64,000 bases of DNA from Paenibacillus sp. FSL R7-0273 (GTDB lineage: Bacteria > Bacillota > Bacilli > Paenibacillales > Paenibacillaceae). The first letter of the stretch is position 1. Each line of letters opens with the position of its first letter. Shown here piece after piece: positions 1 to 8,576 of the stretch. A program made the position numbers and the translations under genes. Under the pieces are notes generated by a model that was not told where the DNA came from, did no database searches, and saw only the letters and a list, made by a program, of their open reading frames with translations. The DNA lies in contig NZ_CP009283.1 of assembly GCF_000758625.1 (NCBI RefSeq), forward strand, positions 7,148,501 to 7,212,500. Direction: 5' to 3'.

Positions 1-43
1 GGAAGTCCAAACGCCAGAAAATAGGCAAATAACGCCTCCTGGG

Positions 44-122
44 TCCGTTAGAGCACCCCGTGCACTGCAGTTACTTGAATGCTCCGTTAGAGCGCCCCAT
101 GTGCTGCAGCTGCTACAAATGC
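44..122. repeat. two-copy imperfect tandem repeat, ~39-40 bp
   Basis: Two adjacent units begin with TCCGTTAGAGC at 44 and 83 and both end in AATGC. They differ at scattered positions. The stretch lies downstream of the first operon's terminator and has no convincing gene. It resembles dispersed intergenic repeat DNA; family membership is inferred only. Confidence 0.5.
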
Positions 123-174
123 CCCTTTTGCGCAAGTTCGCCGCTTGCCACCTGCCCCATCCCGCCACCCGCAC

Positions 175-223
175 AAAAAAGCAGAGCAGCGCCCCCCCAA
201 TAACGGGAGAACGCTGCCCTGCT
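175..223 (-). terminator. intrinsic terminator of the lpl-like ABC operon
   Basis: Read on the minus strand, AGCAGGGCAGCG pairs with CGCTGCTCTGCT (12 bp with one G-U pair, loop about 20 nt) and is followed by six T. It lies 18 nt after the stop codon of the solute-binding protein gene and ends the operon. Confidence 0.85.
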
Positions 224-240
224 CTTGTATAAACACTCTA

Positions 241-1821
241 TTACTTGTTCGCCAGGAACGCATCAATCTGTGCCTGCAGCTCAGTCTGGATTTTCTCAAG
301 ACCGGCGGATTGTAGCTGCTTGTTCAGCTCGGCCAGGCCTTTGTCGATGTCTTCGATTACGCCGTATTCCAGCGGAATAGCGTAGCGCAGCATCACGTTG
401 CCGACGTTGGCGATTTCTGTCTTCACTTTGCTGTTGTCGAACACGAAGGTTTCCAGGTCATAGTGGTACACACTAGCTTCCCAGCTGTTAACCAGATCGG
501 AAGCTTCCTGCGGGAACGCTTCATTGGTGCGGTTCAGCGGCGAGTTGAAGTTCCAGTTGGAGAAGCCGGTATAGTTCGGGTTCTTCTCAAGCGCTTTGAA
601 TTTGTCTTCGCCTACCGGTTCATAGTGTACGCCGTTGATTCCGTACATCATCAGGTCATGCAGCTGTTTGTCATTTTGCATCAGGTCAATCATCATCAGG
701 GAGCGCTCCACATTTTTGGAGGTCGCATGGATGGATGTACCGTTCTGCGTGGAGATGGCGATCGATTTCTTCTTGCCCTGGTTGATGTCGGCCAGCGCTA
801 CTTCGTAAGGTGAATTCTCCTGGCGCATAAGAGCCATCAGGGAACCCAGCGTACCATTGTTGTGCGTAATGGATGCAGTTTTACCTGCCTTGAAGTCAGC
901 CTGATGATCGTTTTTGCTGTTCAGCACGTTCTTGGACCAGGCGTTGTTGTCGGCAAGATCCTTGTAGTACACCAGCAGATCCTTGAATTCCTGTGTTTCA
1001 TAGACGTTGAATACTTTACCGGCAGCGTCATCCAGCTTGAAGGCGAACGGAAGGTCGAGATCGAACATGTTCCATTCATTCTGCTGCTTCAGCAGGACAC
1101 GGTCCAGGTTATGATATTTCCAGTCTCCGGTTTCCGGAGTAAACGGGGTAACGCCCTTCTCGTTCTGGCCAATGGTTTTCAGGTAAGTCGAGTAGGATTC
1201 TGGGCTGTTGATCTCCGGCAGATTGTACTTTTTGCGCAGGTCTTCGCGGTAGAGAATCAGTTTTTCAACAGACTCCCCGCTGTTTTGCGGAACCATGTAC
1301 AGCTTGCCGTTCACCTTGGCCTGGTCCCAGCTTACCTGCGGCATAGCCTTCACCGTTTCCGGCATGTACTTGTTCAGCAGCTCATCGGTCAGCTCCAGGA
1401 AGCCGCCCTTCAGAGACTGGTCATTGTAGCCGGCCCAGTTCGCCGAATAGATCAGGTCGAAATCCTCGTTAGCCGCCAGCTTCAGCGGATATTTCTGTGC
1501 CCAGTCGGACCAGTCCAGGAACTCGCCTTCGACGGTGGCATTAATTTTTTCCTTCAGCACTTTATTGATTTCAGCAAATACGCTGTCGTAATCGACCGGC
1601 TTAGGTCCGACAAAAATCATTTTCAGCTTCACTTCTTTAGAAGTATCGATAGCTCCCGAAGCTGCAGGATCTGTTGCAGTGCTGTTGCCGCCTGCCTCTG
1701 ATGCATTATTAGTAGGCTCAGCCGGTGCATTGGCATTGTTATTGCCTCCGCCGCACGCACTTAGAATCGTAACGAAGGTTAAAACGAGCGCCAGCAGCAT
1801 CATTCTATTTCTTTTCAGCAT
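241..1821 (-). CDS. sugar ABC transporter substrate-binding lipoprotein (LplA-like, DUF3502-type)
   Basis: This is an extracytoplasmic receptor that captures an oligosaccharide and hands it to the two permeases encoded just upstream. I chose the ATG at 1821 (526 aa) because AAGGGGGAAGG precedes it and the product then starts with a standard lipoprotein signal, MLKRNRMM followed by a hydrophobic stretch and the lipobox LSAC with lipidated Cys23. A low-complexity Asn/Ala/Glu/Thr linker follows, then a type 1 solute-binding fold. The C-terminal part (SNWNFNSPLNRTNEAF onward) resembles the DUF3502 tail of Paenibacillus/Bacillus LplA-type proteins. It is the last gene of a three-gene transport operon. 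The substrate cannot be read from the sequence; plant polysaccharide fragments are likely from family habits. Confidence 0.9.
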   Translation of the reverse strand: MLKRNRMMLLALVLTFVTILSACGGGNNNANAPAEPTNNASEAGGNSTATDPAASGAIDTSKEVKLKMIFVGPKPVDYDSVFAEINKVLKEKINATVEGEFLDWSDWAQKYPLKLAANEDFDLIYSANWAGYNDQSLKGGFLELTDELLNKYMPETVKAMPQVSWDQAKVNGKLYMVPQNSGESVEKLILYREDLRKKYNLPEINSPESYSTYLKTIGQNEKGVTPFTPETGDWKYHNLDRVLLKQQNEWNMFDLDLPFAFKLDDAAGKVFNVYETQEFKDLLVYYKDLADNNAWSKNVLNSKNDHQADFKAGKTASITHNNGTLGSLMALMRQENSPYEVALADINQGKKKSIAISTQNGTSIHATSKNVERSLMMIDLMQNDKQLHDLMMYGINGVHYEPVGEDKFKALEKNPNYTGFSNWNFNSPLNRTNEAFPQEASDLVNSWEASVYHYDLETFVFDNSKVKTEIANVGNVMLRYAIPLEYGVIEDIDKGLAELNKQLQSAGLEKIQTELQAQIDAFLANK

Positions 1822-1882
1822 CTCAAGCCTTCCCCCTTGTAGTTGAATATGAAATCTATTGATAAACCGGATGACTCCGGGT

Positions 1883-2764
1883 TCACCCTTTAACAGCACC
1901 GATCGTTAAGCCTTGGACAAAATAACGCTGCACGAACGGATAAGCCAGCAGGATCGGGCCAGTAGCCACAACCGTCATCGCCATTTTGAGGCTCTCGGTA
2001 GGAATGGCTGTAGTCACGACAGCACCCGCTCCCATCATTGCCTTGCGCATACCGTCCATGTTGCCCAGCATTTTGTACAAATAATACTGCAGCGGCATCA
2101 GATTCTCGTCGGAGATGAACAGCAGCGCATTATACCAGTCATTCCAGTAAGCCAGAGCCAGGAACAATCCGATTGTAGCCAGGGCCGGCTTGGACAGCGG
2201 CAGAATCAGGCGGACATAAATCCGGAAGTCGCCGGCGCCGTCGATTTTGGCCGATTCGACAATGGCTTCCGGGATGCTACTCATAAAAGACTTCATGACG
2301 ATAATGTAGAACACATTCAGCATCATCGGCACAATCAGGGCCATCGGCGTATCCTTCATATCGAGATAGTTAACGATCAGCAGATACCACGGAACGAGTC
2401 CGCCGCTGAACAGGGTAGTGAAGAAGAAGAAGAACGAGAACTTGTTGCGCCATTTGAAATCCTTGCGGGACAGCGCGTAAGCGGTCATCGAAGTCAGGAA
2501 CAATCCCAGCAGGGTGCCGGTCGCCGTAACCCCGATAGTCACCAGATAAGCGTTGATCATTTCCTGCGGGTATTTGAAAAGAATGCTGTAAGCCTCGGTC
2601 GAGAAGGCAGTCGGTATAAACTGATAGCCGTCCGTTATGATTTTGCTCTCTTCGGTCAGGGATGAGGAGACGACCAGAATGAACGGGAAGATACATAGCA
2701 CGGCGAGCAAGATCAGTGAAACATAGCCTATGGCTGAGAAAATTTTACGGTCAAGCTGCTTCAT
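1883..2764 (-). CDS. carbohydrate ABC transporter permease (LplC/YtcP-like)
   Basis: Inner-membrane subunit of the importer, 293 aa, with about six hydrophobic segments. The MalG-type cytoplasmic EAA loop is visible as EAIVESAKIDGAGDF, where the ATPase docks. It ends 61 nt before the binding-protein gene and starts 27 nt after the first permease gene, so the three are co-transcribed. No ATPase is encoded nearby. In Bacillus and Paenibacillus such permeases share an MsmX-type ATPase, which I infer here. Confidence 0.92.
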   Translation of the reverse strand: MKQLDRKIFSAIGYVSLILLAVLCIFPFILVVSSSLTEESKIITDGYQFIPTAFSTEAYSILFKYPQEMINAYLVTIGVTATGTLLGLFLTSMTAYALSRKDFKWRNKFSFFFFFTTLFSGGLVPWYLLIVNYLDMKDTPMALIVPMMLNVFYIIVMKSFMSSIPEAIVESAKIDGAGDFRIYVRLILPLSKPALATIGLFLALAYWNDWYNALLFISDENLMPLQYYLYKMLGNMDGMRKAMMGAGAVVTTAIPTESLKMAMTVVATGPILLAYPFVQRYFVQGLTIGAVKG

Positions 2765-2791
2765 ATCGTTACCTCCATTTCCTGTTTGTCC

Positions 2792-3712
2792 CTAGAACAG
2801 GGCGCGGTCTTTGTCGTATTTGCGGACAGCGTAGTTCACCGTCATGATGGTTGCGAATCCAAGCACCGACTGGAACACGCCTGCTGCAGCCGACATTCCG
2901 ATATCATTGGAAGTAATCAGTGACCGGAAGACAAAGGTATCGATAACGTCCGTCGCGGAGAACAGCAGCCCGTTGTTGCCGACCATGTTATAGAACATCC
3001 CGAAATCTCCCCGGAAAATGTTCCCGACCGCCAGCAGCACCAGAATAATGACTGTAGGATAAAGGTTCGGCAGAGTCACCTTCATAATCCGCTGGAAGAT
3101 GTTAGCGCCGTCAATTTCAGCCGCCTCGTACATTTCTGTATCGATACCCGAAATCGCCGCCAGATACATTACCGTTCCGTACCCGAGACTCTTCCAGGCA
3201 GCTACAATAACCAGGATATAAGGCCAGTAGGCCGGTGTATTATAAATATCGACAGGCTCAAGGCCAAGGCCTCTAAGCAGCGCATTTACTGTACCGATGT
3301 CATAATTGAGCAGGTTATAGGCAATCGCCCCGACTACGACCCAGGAGATAAAATAGGGCAGGAACAGCGCCGATTGTGTAATTTTGCGGAACCATTTGCC
3401 TCCGACCTCAAACAGCATGATGGCAGCGAAGATCTGCAGGGCGTTGTTTACCGTTATAAAAGCAATGTTATAAAGTGCTGTATTCCGTGTAACCCGCCAG
3501 GCATCGCCGGATTCGAAGAAAAAGCGGAAGTTGTCCAGCCCGTTCCAGGCGCTGCCGAAGATGCCGCCGGCGTAATCGTATTTTTTAAAAGCAATGACGA
3601 TACCCGCCATCGGGATGTACGCGAACAGGAGGAAGAAGGCAACCGCCGGTAACAGCATCAGCAGGATAACCTTATAGTTTTTCAAATCATTCCAGAATGT
3701 ATGCCCTTTCAT
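2792..3712 (-). CDS. sugar ABC transporter permease (LplB-like)
   Basis: First gene of the importer operon. The ATG at 3712 (306 aa, MKGHTFWNDLKNYK) is chosen over an upstream in-frame ATG because AGAGGGG lies at proper distance. The protein has a short cytoplasmic N-terminus, about six membrane segments, and the EAA loop EAAEIDGANIFQRI. It would pair with the LplC-like permease as a heterodimeric channel. The two-component system immediately upstream is the probable regulator of this operon, although a terminator separates the two. Confidence 0.92.
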   Translation of the reverse strand: MKGHTFWNDLKNYKVILLMLLPAVAFFLLFAYIPMAGIVIAFKKYDYAGGIFGSAWNGLDNFRFFFESGDAWRVTRNTALYNIAFITVNNALQIFAAIMLFEVGGKWFRKITQSALFLPYFISWVVVGAIAYNLLNYDIGTVNALLRGLGLEPVDIYNTPAYWPYILVIVAAWKSLGYGTVMYLAAISGIDTEMYEAAEIDGANIFQRIMKVTLPNLYPTVIILVLLAVGNIFRGDFGMFYNMVGNNGLLFSATDVIDTFVFRSLITSNDIGMSAAAGVFQSVLGFATIMTVNYAVRKYDKDRALF

Positions 3713-3742
3713 TTCTGCACCCCTCTCTCTTCTATATCTCAC

Positions 3743-3748
3743 ATTATA
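3743..3748 (-). promoter_or_regulatory. candidate -10 element for the lpl-like operon
   Basis: A perfect TATAAT on the minus strand lies about 30 nt before the first permease start. No good -35 hexamer lies 16-18 nt upstream, which would fit a promoter needing the AraC-type activator encoded next door. Weak evidence on its own. Confidence 0.4.
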
Positions 3749-3816
3749 AGCAGGGCAGGCCCCCGGCATAATTCAGCGAAACAACTAAACTTAATACTAA
3801 TTCAACGATTTAGTAT

Positions 3817-3849
3817 AAAAAAAGCCCCCGTTCCACCCGGAACAGAGGC
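3817..3849 (-). terminator. intrinsic terminator after the YesN-like regulator gene
   Basis: On the minus strand GCCTCTGTTCC and GGAACGGGGGC form an 11-bp stem with two G-U pairs and a 4-nt loop, followed by seven T. It starts 8 nt after the response regulator stop codon and separates the two-component genes from the transport operon. Confidence 0.88.
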
Positions 3850-3856
3850 CGCAATC

Positions 3857-5437
3857 CTATATTTTATTCTGCTTCCGGTATTCGCCCGGGGACATGCCCA
3901 TGTATTGCTTGAACTGCCGGTTGAAGTAGATGATATTCTTGTAGCCGGCCTGCTCGGCAATTTCATAGACCTTCTTGGTCGGGTCCTCCAGCAGCTCGCA
4001 GACCCGCTTCATCCGCAGCTCGCCGACATAGTCGCTGAACAGGCTGTTCGTCTCCACCTTGAACAGGTGGCCCAGGTAGTTGGGCGAGAAATCGAAATGG
4101 GCTGCTACCTCGTTCAGTGTAATCTTCTGGTCCAGTCTTGCCTTCACATAGTCTGTAATTTCATCGATCAGCTTGCGCTTCTGCCGCTGGCGCTTCAGAT
4201 ACAGCCGCTCCGACAGCTCGAAGAACCGCCGCCGCAGCCAGGAGAGGATATCATGCACCGTCTCGAACTGGAACAGCACAAACGGCTGATGGGCATCCCA
4301 GTTCAGAATCTCGTACAGATGCTCATTCATCTGGCGCAGGTCGGCGTGCAGCTTGGAGGTGATCCGGATGATGATATCGTAGATATCATTTTTCTGTGAG
4401 ATCGGGCTGTCCCCGGCAAACAGCTGCAGCAGGCAGTCATCGACGGTCGTAAGATCATATTCAAGCATCGCCTTCAGCATCCGGTCCACAATCTCCTCCA
4501 GATCGGAGGCGATTTTCTCCTTCGGATGCCACTCCGAGGCGTCCTGAATGAGCCTGTTCTTGCCGACAATCCATTTAATGCTCAGCGCAGCCTGGGCCTG
4601 CCGGTAGGAGTCATGCAGCTTGTCCGGCTCAGCAGCGTACATCCCTTTGCCTATGGTAACAGAGCTGGAGAATTTCTGATAAAAGGAACGGATCAGCTCC
4701 TCCAGCAGGACAGTGAAATGCTGCTCCTGAACCGCAGCCAGAATGATAAAGTGATAGTCATAGCCGGTGATTACCATGCCCAGATTATGCTCCCGGGCAA
4801 ACTCCCGGATAAAATCTCCGGCGCTGGCGCTCCAGGCACACCGCTCTTCCTCGCTCCAGCCGCGTATCTTCCAGGCGATATCATCCAGCTCAACAATAGC
4901 CACAGCCGACAGTGCCTGCAGATAAGGCGTGAGCACACCGAGAATATGGGCCTGCGCCGGACCCGGGGCAGCTTCACTGAACCAGCGCAGCAGCAGCTCC
5001 TGATTGACCAGCGACAGTGTCTCCGTCAGGGAGGTATGCTGCTTGCGCTCCTGCTCAATCTTGGCACAGAGCCGGACCAGCATGCCGTTCAGCTCCTCGT
5101 CATCTACAGGCTTCAGCAGATAGTCGGAGGCATTTAACTGAATGGCCTCCTTGGCATAGCTGAAATCCTGATGCCCGCTGATGAACACAATCTCGACCTC
5201 CGGGTTCAGCGCCTTAGCCTTGCGGGCAAATTCCACCCCTGTCATAATCGGCATCCGGATGTCAGAGAGAATAATATCGATCGGGTGCTGCTCCATCACT
5301 TTGAGAGCGGCAAAGCCGCTGGCAGCCGTCAGGACGCTATGCAGCGGCAGATGGCTGCTTCCGGCCACGCGCCGTCTCAGCCACTCCAGATCAACAGCCT
5401 CATCATCTACCAGCAAAACATTTATCTCCACTGCCAT
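3857..5437 (-). CDS. YesN-like response regulator with AraC-type DNA-binding domain
   Basis: Cytoplasmic transcription regulator of 526 aa. The N-terminal receiver domain has the acidic pair DDE at 11-13 and the likely phosphorylated Asp59 in LSDIRMP. A long linker region of about 300 residues follows. The last ~100 residues form two helix-turn-helix motifs of the AraC family (ITLNEVAAHFDFSPNYLGHLF and YEIAEQAGYKNIIYFNRQF). It lies 6 nt after the kinase gene and so forms a co-transcribed pair with it. By analogy with YesM/YesN systems it should activate the sugar transporter operon downstream; the stimulus is unknown. Confidence 0.92.
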   Translation of the reverse strand: MAVEINVLLVDDEAVDLEWLRRRVAGSSHLPLHSVLTAASGFAALKVMEQHPIDIILSDIRMPIMTGVEFARKAKALNPEVEIVFISGHQDFSYAKEAIQLNASDYLLKPVDDEELNGMLVRLCAKIEQERKQHTSLTETLSLVNQELLLRWFSEAAPGPAQAHILGVLTPYLQALSAVAIVELDDIAWKIRGWSEEERCAWSASAGDFIREFAREHNLGMVITGYDYHFIILAAVQEQHFTVLLEELIRSFYQKFSSSVTIGKGMYAAEPDKLHDSYRQAQAALSIKWIVGKNRLIQDASEWHPKEKIASDLEEIVDRMLKAMLEYDLTTVDDCLLQLFAGDSPISQKNDIYDIIIRITSKLHADLRQMNEHLYEILNWDAHQPFVLFQFETVHDILSWLRRRFFELSERLYLKRQRQKRKLIDEITDYVKARLDQKITLNEVAAHFDFSPNYLGHLFKVETNSLFSDYVGELRMKRVCELLEDPTKKVYEIAEQAGYKNIIYFNRQFKQYMGMSPGEYRKQNKI

Positions 5438-5443
5438 ATCCCT

Positions 5444-7177
5444 CTACTCCCTCACTTCACGGATTTCTTCATTTTCTACCGGCAGAACAATCTGTACAGC
5501 CGTTCCGGCCCCGTAATAGCTGCCGATCTGAATTCCGTAATCATTGCCGTATCTCAGCTTGATCCGTTCCTCCACATTCTTCAGGCCGTAGCTGCCCGGC
5601 TGGAAGGAGCCTGAGCGCATATTCCGCAGCGTATCGGGCCGCATCCCGATCCCGTTATCAATAACCTTCAGCTCGATACGGTCGCCCAGCTTCCTGCCGG
5701 TAATCCGGATGGCGATGCTCTCGCCGAACCAGGCATGCTTGAAGATATTTTCCACGAACGGCTGCAGAATCAGCTTGATGACCGGAACCTGCAGAATCTC
5801 AGGATCCACATCATAATAGACCTCAAAAGCATCGGCATACTTTACCCGCTGGATTTCCAGATACATCCGTACCTGCTCGAGCTCCTTTTCAATTGAAATA
5901 TAGACCTGTCCTTCATTTAAGGTCAGCCGGTAAAACTTGGACAGCCCCTGCACCATCCGCGTCACCTTCTCGACCTCCCCGAGATTGGCCAGACTGACAA
6001 TGGTAGACAGGGTGTTGTACAGGAAATGCGGACTGATCTGGGCCTGCAGCACATCCAGCTCGGCCTGCTTTTTCTGGAGGCCCTGAACATAGACGTTCCT
6101 GATCAGCTCCTGAATGCTCGCTGCCATCTGATTAAAGCTGTTGGCAATATACACGAATTCATCGTTCCCGGGGAAGCCGATCCGTTTATAGAAGTTGCCC
6201 TCTTGAAATGAGCGGGCCAGATAGACGATGCGCTTGATCTTTTTACCGGATATACGGGCCACAAGGAAACCAATTGCCGCCATGACCACGAAGCTGATCG
6301 TGCAGACTGCACCGATGGCTCTCTGCATTCTGCTTGCATCCTTATTGAGATAGCTGTGCGGCACCCGCGCTTCTATCACATAACCGGGTATCGGGATATC
6401 CTCGCTGATTATCAGATACTCGTCCGGCTTAGCCGGCTTGTCCGGAGCTCCCTGCTCATAAATGGTCTGCCCCCGGGCCCTGTCAACAAGCCGCAGCTCC
6501 AGTCCCTGATCCACGGGAAAGGTGTCAAAGTTGCCGAACAGCTCATCTATTCTCGCCGTAACCCGGATATAGCCGATAACCGACGGGGCCGCGTTGGAAG
6601 CAACGAGCTTGCGGAAATACGAAATGTTGCCAAGCCCGCTGTCACTGTCGGCCTGCAGCCACAGGCTGTCCCGGTTGCTCATCAGAATGGAACGGAACCA
6701 TTCCTTATTCTCAATGACCCGCTGAGACATCACGTAATAATCGCTTCTGCCGATAGGCTCCGACATATCATCTCCGGTAATCTCCAGCATAGTCTCATTA
6801 GCTGTATACAGCACAAGCCGCAGCTTGTTCCCGTACAGTTGCAGAGGCGCCTTCATGTAAGGCACAATATCATCGCGCATCTTGAGCATATTCTCCAGCA
6901 GATTGCCCCTGAACTGCAGCGCATTCTGAAAGTTCGTATTAAGAAACAGCGAATTGCTCATCCGCTTAATCTCATCGGTCTGATATTCTATATTGCTTCT
7001 CGTCTGCTTCAAGGCTGTCCGCACATTCGTCTCCGCCATCTCGGTCCTTGACTCAACGAGCATCGTATAGGCAATATAGCCGACCAGCAGATCGGTCAGG
7101 AGAACGAGAATCAGATAAGGAATCATCATTTTGTAGGTGAAAGGAATGTATTTTTTATCCGGCCAAAATCTTTCCAT
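5444..7177 (-). CDS. YesM-like membrane sensor histidine kinase
   Basis: Sensor partner of the downstream regulator. The start at 7177 (577 aa, MERFWPDKKYIPF) is preferred because AAGGGAGCC precedes it. An upstream in-frame ATG at 7231 has no such site. Order of parts: a membrane segment near residues 20-40, an extracellular sensing domain to about residue 290, a second membrane segment, a HAMP region, the His_kinase core SPHFLYNTLSTI with His384, and a HATPase domain with DNGIGM. The extracellular domain probably detects a sugar or a ligand-loaded binding protein; this is inferred from the neighbours. Confidence 0.92.
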   Translation of the reverse strand: MERFWPDKKYIPFTYKMMIPYLILVLLTDLLVGYIAYTMLVESRTEMAETNVRTALKQTRSNIEYQTDEIKRMSNSLFLNTNFQNALQFRGNLLENMLKMRDDIVPYMKAPLQLYGNKLRLVLYTANETMLEITGDDMSEPIGRSDYYVMSQRVIENKEWFRSILMSNRDSLWLQADSDSGLGNISYFRKLVASNAAPSVIGYIRVTARIDELFGNFDTFPVDQGLELRLVDRARGQTIYEQGAPDKPAKPDEYLIISEDIPIPGYVIEARVPHSYLNKDASRMQRAIGAVCTISFVVMAAIGFLVARISGKKIKRIVYLARSFQEGNFYKRIGFPGNDEFVYIANSFNQMAASIQELIRNVYVQGLQKKQAELDVLQAQISPHFLYNTLSTIVSLANLGEVEKVTRMVQGLSKFYRLTLNEGQVYISIEKELEQVRMYLEIQRVKYADAFEVYYDVDPEILQVPVIKLILQPFVENIFKHAWFGESIAIRITGRKLGDRIELKVIDNGIGMRPDTLRNMRSGSFQPGSYGLKNVEERIKLRYGNDYGIQIGSYYGAGTAVQIVLPVENEEIREVRE

Positions 7178-7271
7178 ACCTGAGGCTCCCTTACAAAGGT
7201 GTAACAGCAGCTGGCCGCTGTTTGCATCCATTCTACAACGAAGTGAAAACGGTTACTACTGTTTTGTGCGC

Positions 7272-7297
7272 AAAAAAAGAGGCAGAACGCTGCCTCT
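7272..7297 (-). terminator. intrinsic terminator downstream of hprK-like gene
   Basis: On the minus strand AGAGGCAG-CGTT-CTGCCTCT is a perfect 8-bp hairpin followed by seven T in total. It lies about 130 nt after the hprK stop and just upstream of the kinase gene, so it separates these transcripts. Confidence 0.88.
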
Positions 7298-7425
7298 GGC
7301 CGATACCACATTAGAAGAAAGTTGTATATATCCTTTTCTGGAGTGCCGCTTTGCCTCACTATCTGATAGAATTATTATTGATGGCCTGTTTCGTTTATTT
7401 TTTCCGGATGATAACGCTTCAGCGC

Positions 7426-8343
7426 TTACGGCTGCATCCCGTCCTCAATCCGTTTCATGAATTCCTCAACCGCGCTGTAGCCGAGCTGCTTCAGATACCA
7501 GTTGTTGGCGGCCGCCTCGATCAAGCCGGCCACATCGCGCCCCGGCTGAAGCTGAACCTCGATGTGCGGGATCTTTACGCCGAGGTACTCCGTGAACTGG
7601 GGCACCAGCTCCAGCTCATTGTTAAGTGCGTTCTCGCGCCAAGGGCACAGCTCAATATCCAGCACAATCCGGGTCTCGTCCTGGAAGGCCTTTCGCCCGT
7701 ACTGGCGGACCACATTGATCAGACCGATGCTGCGCAGCGCCAGGAACTCGCGCGTGGTTTCGTTATGGGTGCCAAGCAGTGTAGCCGGACCGAGCTTTTT
7801 GAGCACGACAATATCGTCGGCTACGAACCGGTGGCCTCTGCGGATCAGGGTGTGTGCCGTTTCGCTTTTGCCGATGCCCGATTTGCCCCGCAGCAGAATG
7901 CCGATACCGGAGACGTTCACACAGACACCGTGTATGGACAGCTCGGGTGCCAGCGCCTTGACCAAAAAGCTGTCCAGCTTGGCGATGAACTCATTGGTTG
8001 TTTCTGCCGTCCGCAGCAGGGGAATCCCCTCCTGGTTGCAGAAATGCGTAAGATAAGGAATTTCCTGCTGTCCTGTCGTGACAATGAAGCACGGGGGATG
8101 ATATTTGACGATATTGCCGATATGATGCACACGGTCCTCTACGCTCAGCGTAAGCAGATAATTAATCTCCTTGCGGCCGAGCACCTGCACCCGCTCCATC
8201 GGAAAGAAATCAAAATACCCGACAAATTCCAGACCTGGCCGGTGCGTCCGCGGCCGCGTAACCAGGCGGTCCATCCGGCTCGCTCCGGCAAGCACCTCCA
8301 GGTGGAATTTATCAGTTAGGCTCTGAACGGTGATTGACTTCAT
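7426..8343 (-). CDS. hprK: HPr kinase/phosphorylase
   Basis: Cytoplasmic bifunctional enzyme that phosphorylates HPr or Crh on Ser46 and reverses it, linking glycolytic state to CcpA-mediated catabolite repression. Its 305 aa match the usual length of about 310. Visible are the N-terminal domain, the catalytic-region His in SIHGV, a P-loop GKSGIGKSE, VADD, and the C-terminal signature PGRDVAGLIEAA. The usual P-loop is GDSGIGKS; here Asp is replaced by Lys. It stands alone between sensor genes rather than beside lgt, where hprK usually lies in Bacillus. It may be a second, diverged copy or the only one; the genome elsewhere would tell. Family assignment is firm, activity is inferred. Confidence 0.88.
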   Translation of the reverse strand: MKSITVQSLTDKFHLEVLAGASRMDRLVTRPRTHRPGLEFVGYFDFFPMERVQVLGRKEINYLLTLSVEDRVHHIGNIVKYHPPCFIVTTGQQEIPYLTHFCNQEGIPLLRTAETTNEFIAKLDSFLVKALAPELSIHGVCVNVSGIGILLRGKSGIGKSETAHTLIRRGHRFVADDIVVLKKLGPATLLGTHNETTREFLALRSIGLINVVRQYGRKAFQDETRIVLDIELCPWRENALNNELELVPQFTEYLGVKIPHIEVQLQPGRDVAGLIEAAANNWYLKQLGYSAVEEFMKRIEDGMQP

Positions 8344-8576
8344 AGGGTTCTCCTCCTGCAGCTAGGGCGTATCCCGGATACGCCTGACATTTTCATTATG
8401 TTAGTTTAGTTGTCGGTAATATTCAACGGCCGGGGTGACTCTACCTTCTCTTTATTATAGATTCCCCTAAAAATCTTGTAATCTTCATAGCCTGATTATA
8501 TATTAAAAATATTACCTAAGTCTTAAGACCCACAGAAATTGATAATATACCAATAAATGCAAGAAGGTGCGGCGTA

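Noticed and set aside
862..1701. 279-aa plus-strand open frame inside the sugar-binding lipoprotein gene
   Set aside because: It is antisense to a clear lipoprotein with lipobox and family motifs, has no recognisable domain, and such antisense frames occur throughout this G+C-rich window.
7126..7359. 77-aa minus-strand frame between the kinase gene and hprK
   Set aside because: It crosses the hprK terminator, overlaps the kinase start and has no family features.
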